Shown in pieces: positions 1-7,425 of a DNA stretch of 64,000 bases (position 1 is its first letter; every line of letters begins with the position of its first letter). The DNA is from JBDIAG01 sp047974565 (lineage in GTDB: Bacteria; Actinomycetota; Actinomycetes; Actinomycetales; CAWJMD01). A model generated the notes under the pieces. It was not told where the DNA came from, did not search any database, and saw nothing but the letters and a program-made list of their open reading frames with translations. The DNA is taken from positions 1-64,000 of the forward strand of contig JBKECN010000028.1 in assembly GCA_047974565.1 (NCBI GenBank), given 5' to 3'. The translations under genes and the position numbers were made by a program.

Positions 1-60
1 TGCTGGGGCCCGGTCGGGGGCGCGCTGGGCGGGCGGGCCGGGGGTCGGGCGCGGGCCGGC

Positions 61-74
61 GGGGGGGGGGGGGG
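61..74. repeat. Homopolymer run of 14 G
   Basis: Fourteen consecutive G residues lie directly before the 37-bp tandem array. Runs of this length slip easily in replication and sequencing, so the exact count is uncertain. Confidence 0.8.
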
Positions 75-370
75 CGGCGGGTCCGGCCCGGTCCGTCGGG
101 GCGGCGGGGGGCGGCGGGTCAGGCCCGCTCGGTCGGGTCGGTGGGGGGCGGCGGGTCGGTCCCGGGCCGTCGGGTCGGTCGGGGGCGGCGGGTCACTCCC
201 GGCCCGTCGGGTCGGTCGGGGCAGCGGGTCAATCCCGGCCCGTCAGGTCGGTCGGGGGCAGCGGGTCAATCCCGGTCCGTCAGGTCGGTCGGGGGCGGCG
301 GGTCAATCCGGGTCTGTCGGGTCGGTCGAACCCTTGGGGGCGGTCCCATCCCGGTCCGTCGGGTCGGTCG
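74..370. repeat. 37-bp G-rich tandem array upstream of orn
   Basis: The anchor GCGGCGGGTC (or GCAGCGGGTC) recurs at 74, 111, 148, 185, 221, 258 and 295, so the period is 37 bp with one 36-bp step. A degenerate last copy runs to about 370. The units carry the submotif GGTCGGTCGGGG and many G tracts of three or more. No convincing protein is encoded: the frames crossing the array are low-complexity Gly/Arg/Ser. The rest of 1-547 holds no other recognisable gene; the orn promoter lies at its end. Confidence 0.9.
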
Positions 371-535
371 GGTAGCCCGCCAAATCCCGGTCGGTGGGTC
401 GGCCGAATCGCCCGCAGCGGCGTGGGTCGGACTGATCGACCTGGGTAAGCCAGTGCACGGTCGCTGATCCGTCCGTGGCCGGTTGAGGAATCGGCGTGGA
501 GGGTGGCAACGACGAAAACGGACCCGCAACGTGCC

Positions 536-541
536 TATCCT
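536..541 (+). promoter_or_regulatory. -10 box of a leaderless orn promoter
   Basis: TATCCT is followed by exactly 6 nt and then the ATG at 548. The transcript would therefore start at the start codon. The same geometry recurs at several other genes in this window. No clear -35 box is visible. Confidence 0.6.
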
Positions 542-547
542 GGCTGG

Positions 548-1150
548 ATGACCGACGACTCCGCCGACCGCATTGTCTGGATCGACTGCGAAATGACCGG
601 ACTCGACCTCGTGAACGACGCGCTCATCGAGGTCGCGGCGATCGTCACCGATTCCGAACTCGTTCCTCTGGATGCCGGAATGTCGGTGGTCATCAAGCCG
701 CCAGCGACGGCACTGGCGCAGATGGGCGAGGTAGTCACGACCATGCACACCACCTCCGGCCTGCTGGCCGAACTCGACGCCGGCACCACCATGGACGACG
801 CCGAGCGACAGGTTCTGGACTACGTCCGTGCCCATGTGCCGAGCGCACGCAAGGCGCCGCTGGCGGGCAACAGCATCGGTACCGACCGCGGTTTCCTCGC
901 CCGCGACATGCCCGAACTCGAAGGCTTCCTGCACTACCGGATGATCGACGTCTCCTCGATCAAGGAACTCGCCCGCCGCTGGTACCCACGGGTGTACTTT
1001 CAGGCGCCAGCCAAGAATGGCGGGCACCGGGCCCTGGCGGACATCACCGAGAGCATCCGCGAACTGCGGTACTACCGTCAGGCAGTCTTCGTCGGGGCCC
1101 CCGGACCCGACTCAGCGGCCGCCAAGGCCATTGCCAGCGGCCTGGACTGA
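548..1150 (+). CDS. orn: Oligoribonuclease (3'-5' exoribonuclease)
   Basis: Encodes 200 aa, the usual length for Orn. Orn is a cytoplasmic exonuclease that degrades 2-5 nt RNA (nanoRNA) to mononucleotides; in bacteria with c-di-GMP it also clears pGpG. The DEDDh motifs are visible: WIDCEMTGLD near the N-terminus supplies the first Asp and Glu, the segment around LHYRMID lies in the middle, and HRALADITESI is near the C-terminus. An in-frame GTG at 503 would add 15 residues. ATG 548 is preferred because the protein then begins just before the conserved IVWIDCEMTG block and because TATCCT lies 6 nt upstream, which suggests leaderless translation. Two diguanylate cyclase-type genes occur later in the window, consistent with a need for pGpG turnover. 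Confidence 0.95.
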   Translation: MTDDSADRIVWIDCEMTGLDLVNDALIEVAAIVTDSELVPLDAGMSVVIKPPATALAQMGEVVTTMHTTSGLLAELDAGTTMDDAERQVLDYVRAHVPSARKAPLAGNSIGTDRGFLARDMPELEGFLHYRMIDVSSIKELARRWYPRVYFQAPAKNGGHRALADITESIRELRYYRQAVFVGAPGPDSAAAKAIASGLD

Positions 1151-1291
1151 GTTTCCGGTCGGCTCCCCCCAGGCCCGGCATTTGCCGGACTGAGCGATCG
1201 TCGCGAAGAAGTCTCACCCATCCCACCCCTCGGCCCGGCTACCAGCACGTCCATACCCTGAACCGATTCGCACCTCGACCGCACCGTGTCT

Positions 1292-1297
1292 TATGCT
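1292..1297 (+). promoter_or_regulatory. Probable -10 box of tRNA-His
   Basis: TATGCT lies about 23 nt before the mature tRNA-His 5' end, in an otherwise GC-rich stretch. No well-spaced -35 box was found. Confidence 0.4.
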
Positions 1298-1319
1298 TGT
1301 CGTCGCCGTCACGGCAGAT

Positions 1320-1396
1320 GGTGGGTGTAGCTCAGCTGGTAGAGCACCTGGTTGTGGTCCAGGTGGCCGCGGGTTCAAGTCCCGTCACTCACCCCA
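1320..1396 (+). tRNA. tRNA-His (anticodon GTG)
   Basis: The cloverleaf is complete. The acceptor GTGGGTG (1321-1327) pairs with CACTCAC (1386-1392), with one G-T pair. The T loop TTCAAGT is at 1374-1380 and the anticodon GTG at 1354-1356. The discriminator is C1393 and CCA is encoded at 1394-1396. G1320 can serve as the extra G-1 that pairs with C73, typical of tRNA-His. Confidence 0.97.
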
Positions 1397-1592
1397 CACG
1401 GGCCTGGCTCGAATGATCAACCATGGGAGACCTGGTCGAGGTTCGAGTCCGGTCGGCTCTCATGCTGGGTCCCGGATAGTCACATGCTGGGGCTCAGGGC
1501 ACCGGCCGGGCCGCGTGCCCCCGTTCGGGTTGTCCCTACGACACCCGCTCCATTGTGCCTAGAAGATGGTTCGCAGCGCGGGCCCCGACCCG

Positions 1593-1598
1593 TATCCT
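1593..1598 (+). promoter_or_regulatory. -10 box upstream of the small acidic protein
   Basis: TATCCT lies 29 nt before the ATG at 1628. This leaves a leader of about 20-25 nt that includes the ribosome binding site GAGAGG at 1617-1622. Confidence 0.45.
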
Positions 1599-1627
1599 GA
1601 TGCCCACGGCGCATGCGAGAGGCACTT

Positions 1628-1864
1628 ATGACCAACGATCAACCCCAGGCTGCACCCGAGACGGACGGCGAGGAGAAGCTCACCGATGACCGGGTGATGC
1701 ACCTGCTGTCCGAGCATGTGCCCATCTCCCTCATCGTCGACCTGTCGCGGCCGCACGGCCCGGACTCCGAGGAGATCCTCACCGAGGAGGGCCAGCCCGA
1801 GGACGCCTGGTGGGGGGTCGACGGCGACGGCTCGGTCGACGCCGAAGAGGACGAGACCCCCTGA
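1628..1864 (+). CDS. Small acidic conserved actinobacterial protein
   Basis: Encodes 78 aa, strongly acidic, with a Glu/Asp-rich C-terminal tail. The central segment with VMHLLSEHVPISLIVDL followed by GPDSEEIL and PEDAWW resembles a small conserved hypothetical family I recall from actinobacteria. No function is known to me. ATG 1628 is chosen over the upstream ATG at 1613 because GAGAGG ends 5 nt before it. There is no signal peptide or membrane segment. It sits alone between two tRNA genes on the same strand and is probably cytoplasmic. Confidence 0.75.
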   Translation: MTNDQPQAAPETDGEEKLTDDRVMHLLSEHVPISLIVDLSRPHGPDSEEILTEEGQPEDAWWGVDGDGSVDAEEDETP

Positions 1865-1940
1865 GGGCTGCGGCGTTCAGTCGGGTCGACGGGAGCCGTC
1901 GACGCGCGTAAGTCGATTTCGCTGAACGCTGTGCGGCCTG

Positions 1941-1946
1941 TAGTAT
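1941..1946 (+). promoter_or_regulatory. Probable -10 box of tRNA-Lys
   Basis: TAGTAT lies 13 nt before the mature tRNA-Lys 5' end, a suitable distance for a short 5' leader. No convincing -35 box. Confidence 0.45.
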
Positions 1947-1959
1947 CGGTCTCCGTTCG

Positions 1960-2035
<76 letters not shown>

Positions 2036-2046
2036 CGAGACCACCC

Positions 2047-2072
2047 AAACCCCCTGCCCTCAGGGGGTTTTC
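2047..2072 (+). terminator. Rho-independent terminator after tRNA-Lys
   Basis: A perfect 10-bp inverted repeat, AAACCCCCTG / CAGGGGGTTT, with a 4-nt CCCT loop, ends in TTTT just 11 nt after the tRNA. The A/T ends make it bidirectional. Confidence 0.85.
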
Positions 2073-2446
2073 GACGTCTTCGGTCTACGTCTTCGGAGGT
2101 CGATGTCCTCGGACGTCGAAGTCCTCAGGTTTCGACACGCTCAGGCTTGCGACATTCGGCAGGGGGTTCGACGACCTGGCGTGGCGACAACCTCCGAGGA
2201 GGCACACCGAGACCCAGCCGGCGCGACGGGCCAGCACCATTCCACGCTGACGGCTGCCGAGCCACGCTGAAGGCTGCCGAGCCACGCTGACGGCTGCCGA
2301 GCCCCGGCGACGCGGCGACCACAAGCCCATGACGCTGTCGCGACAGCCGACGCCAGATCACACTCCCCGCGTTGTCCGGCGTTACGCACCCCGCGACGGC
2401 TGATCGTCCCGGCCGCCACCGGGAATCGCTCGCACCACCGGTGATC
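2073..2446. other. Intergenic space with short repeats, no gene
   Basis: No supported gene is seen between the tRNA-Lys terminator and rbsK. The stretch at 2128-2146 (GGTTTCGACACGCTCAGG) resembles a short dispersed sequence I recall from many actinobacterial intergenic regions; this is from memory, not checked. Three 20-bp tandem copies follow at 2242-2301. Confidence 0.5.
2242..2301. repeat. 20-bp tandem repeat, three copies
   Basis: CCACGCTGACGGCTGCCGAG repeats at 2242, 2262 and 2282 with a single mismatch in the middle copy. The array is intergenic, between tRNA-Lys and rbsK. Confidence 0.9.
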
Positions 2447-3307
2447 TCACAGTTCGGGATCGGGCTGCGCCCCTCGGTGCTGGACTGCCAACGTCCCTGC
2501 CGCGACCGCTGCCTGCACAGCCGCTGAGTGCTCACCCCCGGCCGCGAGAGCGGCGGCGAGCGCACCGCAGAAGGCATCGCCCGCCCCAGTGGTGTCCAGG
2601 ACCTCGCCGTCGACGGCCACACCAGGGACCTGGACCGAGCCCCACCGCGCCCCTTCGGCACCGAGCGTCACCAGCAGCGACTCCGGCAACTGGCCTGCGT
2701 CAGCCAACTGCTCGCCTTCGTGCTCGTTGACGACCACCGGGTCCGCAGCGTTCAGGATGCCCGGGTCGACGACCGCGAAGGGCGCCAGGTTGAGGACCAC
2801 TCGGGCGCCGGCCGTCCTGGCCGACTCAACCGCGGCGGCAACCGCCTCCAGGGGAATCTCCAGCACCGTGACCAGCACATCACCCGGACCGATCCGCAAG
2901 GCAGCCAGATCCTGGCGCACCGACTCCCCGGTGTGGTCGGCATTCGCACCGGCGATGACGACGATCGCATTCTCTCCGGAGTCGGCCACGGTGATCAGCG
3001 CATGACCGGTTGGCCCCTCGACCTCACGCACCCGGGAAACGTCGATTCCCGCCTCGGCCAGCCGTCGGCGATAGGAACGTCCGGCCTCGTCGGCTCCCAC
3101 CGCAGCCACCATGGCCACGCGGGCGCCGCTGCGAGCCGCGGACATCGCCTGGTTCGCTCCCTTGCCCCCGGCCCACCGGGACAGGCCCTCTCCGGCCACC
3201 GTCTCGCCGGGTGCGGGCTGGCGAGCAACCCGCGTGGTCAGATCGACGTTCACCGATCCGACGACAATCACGCGACCTGCGTCACAGTTCGTGGCCTGCT
3301 CAGTCAT
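2447..3307 (-). CDS. rbsK: Ribokinase, PfkB family sugar kinase
   Basis: Encodes 286 aa and is predicted to phosphorylate D-ribose with ATP to ribose 5-phosphate in the cytoplasm. The N-terminal VIVVGSVNVDL and the glycine motif GGKGANQA (sugar binding) are typical of ribokinase. The C-terminal DTTGAGDAF carries the anion hole and catalytic Asp. The length is close to the family's 300 aa. No ribose transporter or regulator is adjacent, so the exact sugar is inferred from motif similarity only. ATG 3307 is preferred to ATG 3313 because TACCCA lies exactly 6 nt upstream, close to the leaderless promoters elsewhere in the window; neither start has a Shine-Dalgarno sequence. Confidence 0.85.
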   Translation of the reverse strand: MTEQATNCDAGRVIVVGSVNVDLTTRVARQPAPGETVAGEGLSRWAGGKGANQAMSAARSGARVAMVAAVGADEAGRSYRRRLAEAGIDVSRVREVEGPTGHALITVADSGENAIVVIAGANADHTGESVRQDLAALRIGPGDVLVTVLEIPLEAVAAAVESARTAGARVVLNLAPFAVVDPGILNAADPVVVNEHEGEQLADAGQLPESLLVTLGAEGARWGSVQVPGVAVDGEVLDTTGAGDAFCGALAAALAAGGEHSAAVQAAVAAGTLAVQHRGAQPDPEL

Positions 3308-3377
3308 GACCATTGGGTATCACAGATCGGCGTGGGTCCTCCTAGCCCACGAGTCGAACTTGGAGTCGGTGAACGTC

Positions 3378-3554
3378 ATGAGCCACCACAGCGTCGGAGC
3401 AACCTGCAAGTCGGGCATTCACAGTCAGTGCAGCGGCTGGGTGCATAGCTGGGACATTCCCGGGCAGCGGCTCGCGTGTTCCTGCGGATGCCACACGGGC
3501 GAGTTGGCTACCCACAGCCTTCCTCCGTTGCCCGCCCGGATCTTCATCCGCTGA
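3378..3554 (+). CDS. Cys/His-rich mini-protein, putative metal binding
   Basis: Encodes 58 aa. The Cys/His pattern is C-x3-G-x-H-x2-C-x-G, then about 16 residues, then C-x-C-x-C-H-x-G. It resembles small zinc-binding proteins common in actinobacteria and their phages; I do not know a function. The start is uncertain: ATG 3378 has only a distant GGAG (3362-3365), and an in-frame GTG lies at 3369. It lies alone, between the divergent rbsK and the convergent GroES-like gene. The regular Cys/His spacing argues for a real gene. Confidence 0.6.
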   Translation: MSHHSVGATCKSGIHSQCSGWVHSWDIPGQRLACSCGCHTGELATHSLPPLPARIFIR

Positions 3555-3699
3555 GCCAACCCCGTCCCGGGTTGCGCCGGGGTGCTCGTCCTGACCAAGA
3601 GCACAGCGCGGACTCACGCTCGGCACCAGGGAACATGGACCGAACGCCCGCCAGGCCGGTGCAGAGGCTCGCGGTGTACCGAGGCAGAACCTTCAGGTC

Positions 3700-4029
3700 T
3701 TACAGGTACAACCCGGTCTGTTCATCCCCGGCCGGTGTGGTCGCTACCGCATGCAGATCGCGTTCCCGCAGCAGAATGTACGACTGGCCCTGCAACTCCA
3801 CCTGGCCACGTTCCTCCGGGTCGAAGAGCACCCGATCGCCGATCTTCACCTGCCGCACGTGCTGACCCACCGCACACACCGCCGCCCAGGCCAGCCGCTT
3901 GCCCATCGTGGCCGTCGCTGGAATGACAATCCCTGCGGTGGAACGCCTTTCGCCCGCCTCGTCGGCAGTGGAGACAAGGATCCGGTCGTGCAGCATACGA
4001 ATGGGCAGGTCGGCTTCGCGGGCACTCAC
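3700..4029 (-). CDS. GroES-like co-chaperonin (Cpn10 family)
   Basis: Encodes 109 aa. The order IRMLHDRILV, TAGIVIP, a V-x-A-V-G-like turn, KIGDRVLF and a late LLRERDLHAV follows the Cpn10 fold, including the mobile-loop region. The sequence departs from canonical GroES: a Ser/Thr-rich loop and a longer C-terminus ending DEQTGLYL. It is not next to groEL, so it is likely a second, lineage-specific GroES-like protein rather than the housekeeping one. The GTG start at 4029 is supported by TAGGTT (4036-4041) ending exactly 6 nt upstream, indicating a leaderless mRNA. Confidence 0.8.
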   Translation of the reverse strand: MSAREADLPIRMLHDRILVSTADEAGERRSTAGIVIPATATMGKRLAWAAVCAVGQHVRQVKIGDRVLFDPEERGQVELQGQSYILLRERDLHAVATTPAGDEQTGLYL

Positions 4030-4035
4030 ACCAGT

Positions 4036-4041
4036 AACCTA
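4036..4041 (-). promoter_or_regulatory. -10 box of a leaderless promoter for the GroES-like gene
   Basis: On the minus strand TAGGTT is followed by 6 nt and then GTG at 4029, the same geometry as for orn, xthA and clpS. Confidence 0.55.
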
Positions 4042-4222
4042 CCCGCCCGGGGAGCCGTCACCGCACCGTCGAGCCGGGCCACCGCGCAGATGCCAGTTGC
4101 GAGCGGATTGGGGTATGCCGACGTCGTCGCATGTGACGGCTTTGGCATGCCGCAGTGCGTCTGCCTACCCGCGGCGGGTTTCACCACCGATGGCCCTCGG
4201 GCTCTGTGGCACTAGCGGGCTC

Positions 4223-4825
4223 TTACACCCCGTGGGGTGGTGGAGTGCTCTTGAACCTTGCCGCGGTTGCCTCCACCAGGCGGTCGAGCTCCTTCGCAGC
4301 GGCGTCATCGCCCGCCAATCCCCCACCGGGACGACCGCGGCCCGCTTCCGGCAGGGCCTGCGCCGCCGGGGCGTCCACCGAACGCCCGATCGGGAACTCG
4401 GGCAGGTGCCTGCGGGCCTTCCTGCCGATCCACAAGGCCATCTCCACCTGTTCCCAGGTGACGTCCTCGACCTTGGTCATGCCGTCGGCAAGTCTGTAGA
4501 GCTGGAGCAACTCCTCGGCATCGCGAGCGACCTCCACCTCCTTGTCCAGGTATCGCGCCAGCCGCCACCAGCGGTCTCGGGCGTCGCTGCCCAGAGCCGC
4601 CAGACGATCCTCGTGCAGCCGGATCTGCACGCTGTACAGCGCCAGGATCGCCGCGCCCGCAGTGGCCAGCCCGGCGAAACCAGCCGACGTCACGAACTCC
4701 CAGGCCCCCTGGGTCAACCCAGTCTCCGACAGGTGGCCCAACGATGCCCCGATCACCACGCCTGAGACCAGCATGGCGACCACGAGCAGCCAGAAACTCG
4801 CCGACCTGCGCGACAGTTCCCTCAT
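4223..4825 (-). CDS. Membrane protein of unknown function
   Basis: Encodes 200 aa. Two hydrophobic segments, around residues 10-30 and 45-65, are followed by a charged cytoplasmic domain of about 130 residues with helical, possibly coiled-coil character and a Gly/Arg-rich linker. I do not recognise the family. ATG 4825 is chosen over 4864 because AAAGGTGAC immediately precedes it and gives a good Shine-Dalgarno spacing. The gene stands alone. Weak similarity to proteins with two N-terminal helices and a soluble tail is not enough to name it. Confidence 0.6.
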   Translation of the reverse strand: MRELSRRSASFWLLVVAMLVSGVVIGASLGHLSETGLTQGAWEFVTSAGFAGLATAGAAILALYSVQIRLHEDRLAALGSDARDRWWRLARYLDKEVEVARDAEELLQLYRLADGMTKVEDVTWEQVEMALWIGRKARRHLPEFPIGRSVDAPAAQALPEAGRGRPGGGLAGDDAAAKELDRLVEATAARFKSTPPPHGV

Positions 4826-5210
4826 GTCACCTTTGTACCGCGGCCGACCCGGTAAGGCCGGCAACCCGCACTGCTGCTGACCCGGCTCAGACCCGCCACC
4901 CGCGCGAGGGGAGGCCGACGCCAGCCCGGGGTGAGCGAACCCGGCGGCAAGACCGCAACCGCGCGAGAGGAGGCCGCCATCCGCCTGATCGGTCGACGAA
5001 CCGGGATTGTGCCGGCAATCGGCGGGTCATCATCCAGACCGAGCCCGACGTCCACCACCGGCACGCGCGGCCTCCCTCCCGATCTCGGCCGGCCGCGATC
5101 GAGCACCAAACACGTGTTGCCCCCTGGCTTGACACCACACATCGCCAGCCAGTGTCAACCGATGCAGACTGCATCTTGCAGCTACAAGTTGCATATGCAA
5201 TTCTGGGGCG
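4826..5210. other. Divergent intergenic region with palindromes, no gene
   Basis: No gene is seen. A 10-bp palindrome AACACGTGTT lies at 5109-5118. The inverted repeat TTGACAC (5129-5135) / GTGTCAA (5152-5158) includes a perfect -35-like TTGACA. The marR operator candidates at 5169-5200 follow. Confidence 0.5.
5169..5200. promoter_or_regulatory. Probable MarR operator pair
   Basis: Two dyads lie just before marR: CTGCA-3-TGCAG at 5169-5181 and the perfect palindrome TTGCATATGCAA at 5189-5200. Both share a TGCA core and their centres are about 20 bp apart, consistent with binding of a winged-helix dimer and autoregulation. The second overlaps the likely core promoter (AATTCT at 5199-5204, 6 nt before the ATG). 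Confidence 0.55.
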
Positions 5211-5675
5211 ATGGCAACCGTCGCCCATGATCTGCACGTGCTGGTTTCCGTGATGGGTCGGCATGCAGAGGTGCTGCTCAGTCAGAGTGGAATCGGGCTG
5301 ACCTACCGACGCTTCCTCGTCCTCGTCCAGGTGGCTGAGCTGGGCGGCGCCACCCAGCGCGAGCTCGCGGATCGGGCGGGAGCCAGCGAAGCCGCCATGA
5401 GCCGGATGGTCGCGGGGCTGTCCCAGGCCGGGTTGGTGCAGGTGCAGTCTGGGCCGGGGCGTCGCCGCTTGGTGCGCTTGACGAGCGAGGGTGAGCGGCG
5501 CCTCCGCCTCGGCAACGAGGTACTTGGCGACCGATTCGACGCGCTGGTCAGGTCACGCGGGGTGGAGCCGACCGAGTTGCAGACGACCATTCGAACACTG
5601 ATCGCCGGACTCCAGAAGAGCGGCGTCGGCGACCCGGCAGCCGAACACCAACAGGAACCAAGCCTCGGACGCTGA
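5211..5675 (+). CDS. MarR-family transcriptional regulator
   Basis: Encodes 154 aa, a typical MarR length. A helical dimerisation segment (residues 1-30) is followed by the winged helix: LTYRRFLVLVQVAELGG, then the helix-turn-helix TQRELADRAGASEAAMSRMV, then a wing with GPGRRRLVRLT and the conserved EGERRL. It should bind palindromic DNA as a dimer and be released by a small phenolic-type ligand; the ligand is unknown. Two TGCA-cored dyads directly upstream support autorepression. The DUF2306 membrane gene starts 91 nt downstream on the same strand and is a likely co-transcribed target. Confidence 0.85.
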   Translation: MATVAHDLHVLVSVMGRHAEVLLSQSGIGLTYRRFLVLVQVAELGGATQRELADRAGASEAAMSRMVAGLSQAGLVQVQSGPGRRRLVRLTSEGERRLRLGNEVLGDRFDALVRSRGVEPTELQTTIRTLIAGLQKSGVGDPAAEHQQEPSLGR

Positions 5676-5766
5676 GCTGCCACCGTCACCACCGAGGCGC
5701 AACGGGCGGACTCAGCACCGAGTTGCCACCGCGAACTCTTAACCTGAATGTCGAGGACTGAGTCAG

Positions 5767-6279
5767 ATGGAGATCTGGACCCCACTTATCGCAAGTCACG
5801 CCGCCGCCGCGATAGTCGGTGTCAGCCTGGGCGTGGTGCAGTTGGTACGCCGCAAGGGCGACCTCCGCCACCGCCTGCTCGGGCTGGTCTGGGTGAGCCT
5901 GATGCTGTGGACGTCGTTCTCGTCCTTCTGGATTCGCCACCTGCGAGACGGAGCGTTCAGCTGGCTGCACATTCTCAGCCTCGTCACGCTGGTGTCGATG
6001 GGCCTGGGTGTGGTGGCGATCCGGCGTGGCAACCTTCGCGCGCATCGGGCCAATCTGGTCGGGGCGTGGATGGGCTCAATCGGCGCGTTGATCTTCGCGC
6101 TGGCCCTGCCCGCCCGGATGATCCCTACCTTCGCCGTGCACGACCCGTTCGGTGCCGGACTGGCGGCCGTGGCCCTGGCTGCCAGCACCGCGCTCGTGGT
6201 TCTGGCCGGTGATCGAGTGGCCGGCCGATTCGGTTCGGCTCCCGGCAGGCGGGGACTGACAACGCACTCGAACGGGTGA
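5767..6279 (+). CDS. DUF2306-like integral membrane protein
   Basis: Encodes 170 aa with four or more transmembrane helices. The pattern SHAAAAIVGVSLGVVQLVRR, then HRLLGLVWVSLML, SSFWI and HILSLV is typical of DUF2306, a family of small bacterial membrane proteins of unknown function. GAGGA about 8 nt before ATG 5767 supports the start. It follows marR on the same strand and may be controlled by it. The C-terminal 20 residues are basic and probably cytoplasmic. Confidence 0.75.
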   Translation: MEIWTPLIASHAAAAIVGVSLGVVQLVRRKGDLRHRLLGLVWVSLMLWTSFSSFWIRHLRDGAFSWLHILSLVTLVSMGLGVVAIRRGNLRAHRANLVGAWMGSIGALIFALALPARMIPTFAVHDPFGAGLAAVALAASTALVVLAGDRVAGRFGSAPGRRGLTTHSNG

Positions 6280-6403
6280 CCCAAATGCCGTCGCTTCGGT
6301 GTCCGAGTATCGGCGGGTCGGTTCAGGTCTGGCTATCGGCAGGCATCGAGCGCGCAGGCGTGAGGTGTTCATCGCGCAAGATGCCCGGCGCAGGGCGCGC
6401 CGG

Positions 6404-6679
6404 TCAGTCCTGCTTGCGACGCCGCCTGGCCACGATGACCAGAACCAGGATCGCGGCGACGGCGCCACCGATGGCGGCGAGCCGCTCCACGCGCGGGTTG
6501 CCCTGCTCGTCGAGTACCGCGTCCCGGATCCGGTCCGCCGCTTCCTGCCGACCGTCCGCGATGAGGGTCTTAGGGTTGGCCCGCGTGGTCAACTCGTCGA
6601 CCGAGTCGGCGAGCCGATGCTGACGCTCGGCGATCTCCGCGCGGATCTGTTCGGGAGTCTGCGCACCGTCCGTGCTCAT
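6404..6679 (-). CDS. DUF3618 family membrane-anchored protein
   Basis: Encodes 91 aa. The N-terminal half is a charged helix with TPEQIRAEIAERQHRLADSV and a following VDEL..NPK, the hallmark of DUF3618. A single C-terminal transmembrane helix (about residues 67-84) is followed by RRRRK, so the helical domain is probably cytoplasmic. The function is unknown; relatives sit in envelope or stress gene clusters of actinobacteria. AAGGAG lies 6 nt before ATG 6679. Confidence 0.85.
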   Translation of the reverse strand: MSTDGAQTPEQIRAEIAERQHRLADSVDELTTRANPKTLIADGRQEAADRIRDAVLDEQGNPRVERLAAIGGAVAAILVLVIVARRRRKQD

Positions 6680-6890
6680 GGGGGCTCCTTCGTGTGGCCG
6701 TTACCGGGCATGCCGAGGCAAACGTACTGGGGACAGTGTGTCCTAACCGCCGGGCGCGCGCTCGTCACCGCGTGTCACACGTGCTGGGCTCCCCAATCGC
6801 CGACGCCCACCCGCTCCGGCCTGACACGCGGGTGGCCCTACAGTGAAGGCCGGGCACACCCCACGATTCCATTCACCGTTGAGGAGATCC

Positions 6891-7370
6891 ATGACCACGC
6901 AAGGCAACCGCCTCACCGTCGGCCAGCCGGCCCCGGACTTCTCCCTGCCCACCGCCGGAGGTGGCACGTTCACGCTGTCCGAGCACCGCGGCGAGCACGT
7001 GATCGTGTACTTCTACCCCGCTGCCATGACCCCGGGCTGCACCACCCAGGCCTGCGACTTCCGCGACAACCTGGCCTCCCTGACTGACAAGGGATACACG
7101 GTCGTGGGCGTCTCCCCCGACCCGGTCGCCAAACTCGACCGGTTCGTGGAGAAGGAATCCCTCACCTTCCCGCTGGCGAGCGACGCCGACCGGGCCACGA
7201 TGACCGCCTACGGCACGTACGGAGAGAAGAAGAACTACGGCAAGACGGTCATGGGCACGATCCGCTCGACCATCGTGGTGGCACCGGACGGCACCGTGGA
7301 GCACGCCGCCTACAACGTGCGGGCCAAGGGGCACGTAGCCAAGCTCCGGCGTGACCTCGGCCTGGACTGA
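6891..7370 (+). CDS. bcp: Thioredoxin-dependent thiol peroxidase (Bcp/PrxQ)
   Basis: Encodes 159 aa, the normal Bcp length. It reduces hydrogen peroxide and organic hydroperoxides with electrons from thioredoxin. The peroxidatic cysteine lies in TPGCTTQACDFRDN, preceded by VIVYFYPAA, and the second Cys five residues on fits the PrxQ atypical 2-Cys arrangement. The later RSTIVVAPDG and the C-terminal VAKLRRDLGL agree with the family. ATG 6891 has GAGGAG 4 nt before it; a longer frame from 6843 lacks such a site. It is cytoplasmic and stands alone, convergent with the CotH-like gene. Confidence 0.93.
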   Translation: MTTQGNRLTVGQPAPDFSLPTAGGGTFTLSEHRGEHVIVYFYPAAMTPGCTTQACDFRDNLASLTDKGYTVVGVSPDPVAKLDRFVEKESLTFPLASDADRATMTAYGTYGEKKNYGKTVMGTIRSTIVVAPDGTVEHAAYNVRAKGHVAKLRRDLGLD

Positions 7371-7425
7371 CCGGCACCGCATCTGGGCTCATCGGCACCG
7401 CGGGTGTCCTGCACCGCGCCCTGAC

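Noticed and set aside
141..467. Open frame of 108 codons across the 37-bp array
   Set aside because: It only translates the repeat, with no start signal or known domain.
1414..1482. tRNA-like remnant after tRNA-His (GGTTCGAGTCC resembles a T arm)
   Set aside because: Only the T-loop motif fits; the flanking bases do not pair into a T stem and no acceptor or anticodon arm can be drawn.
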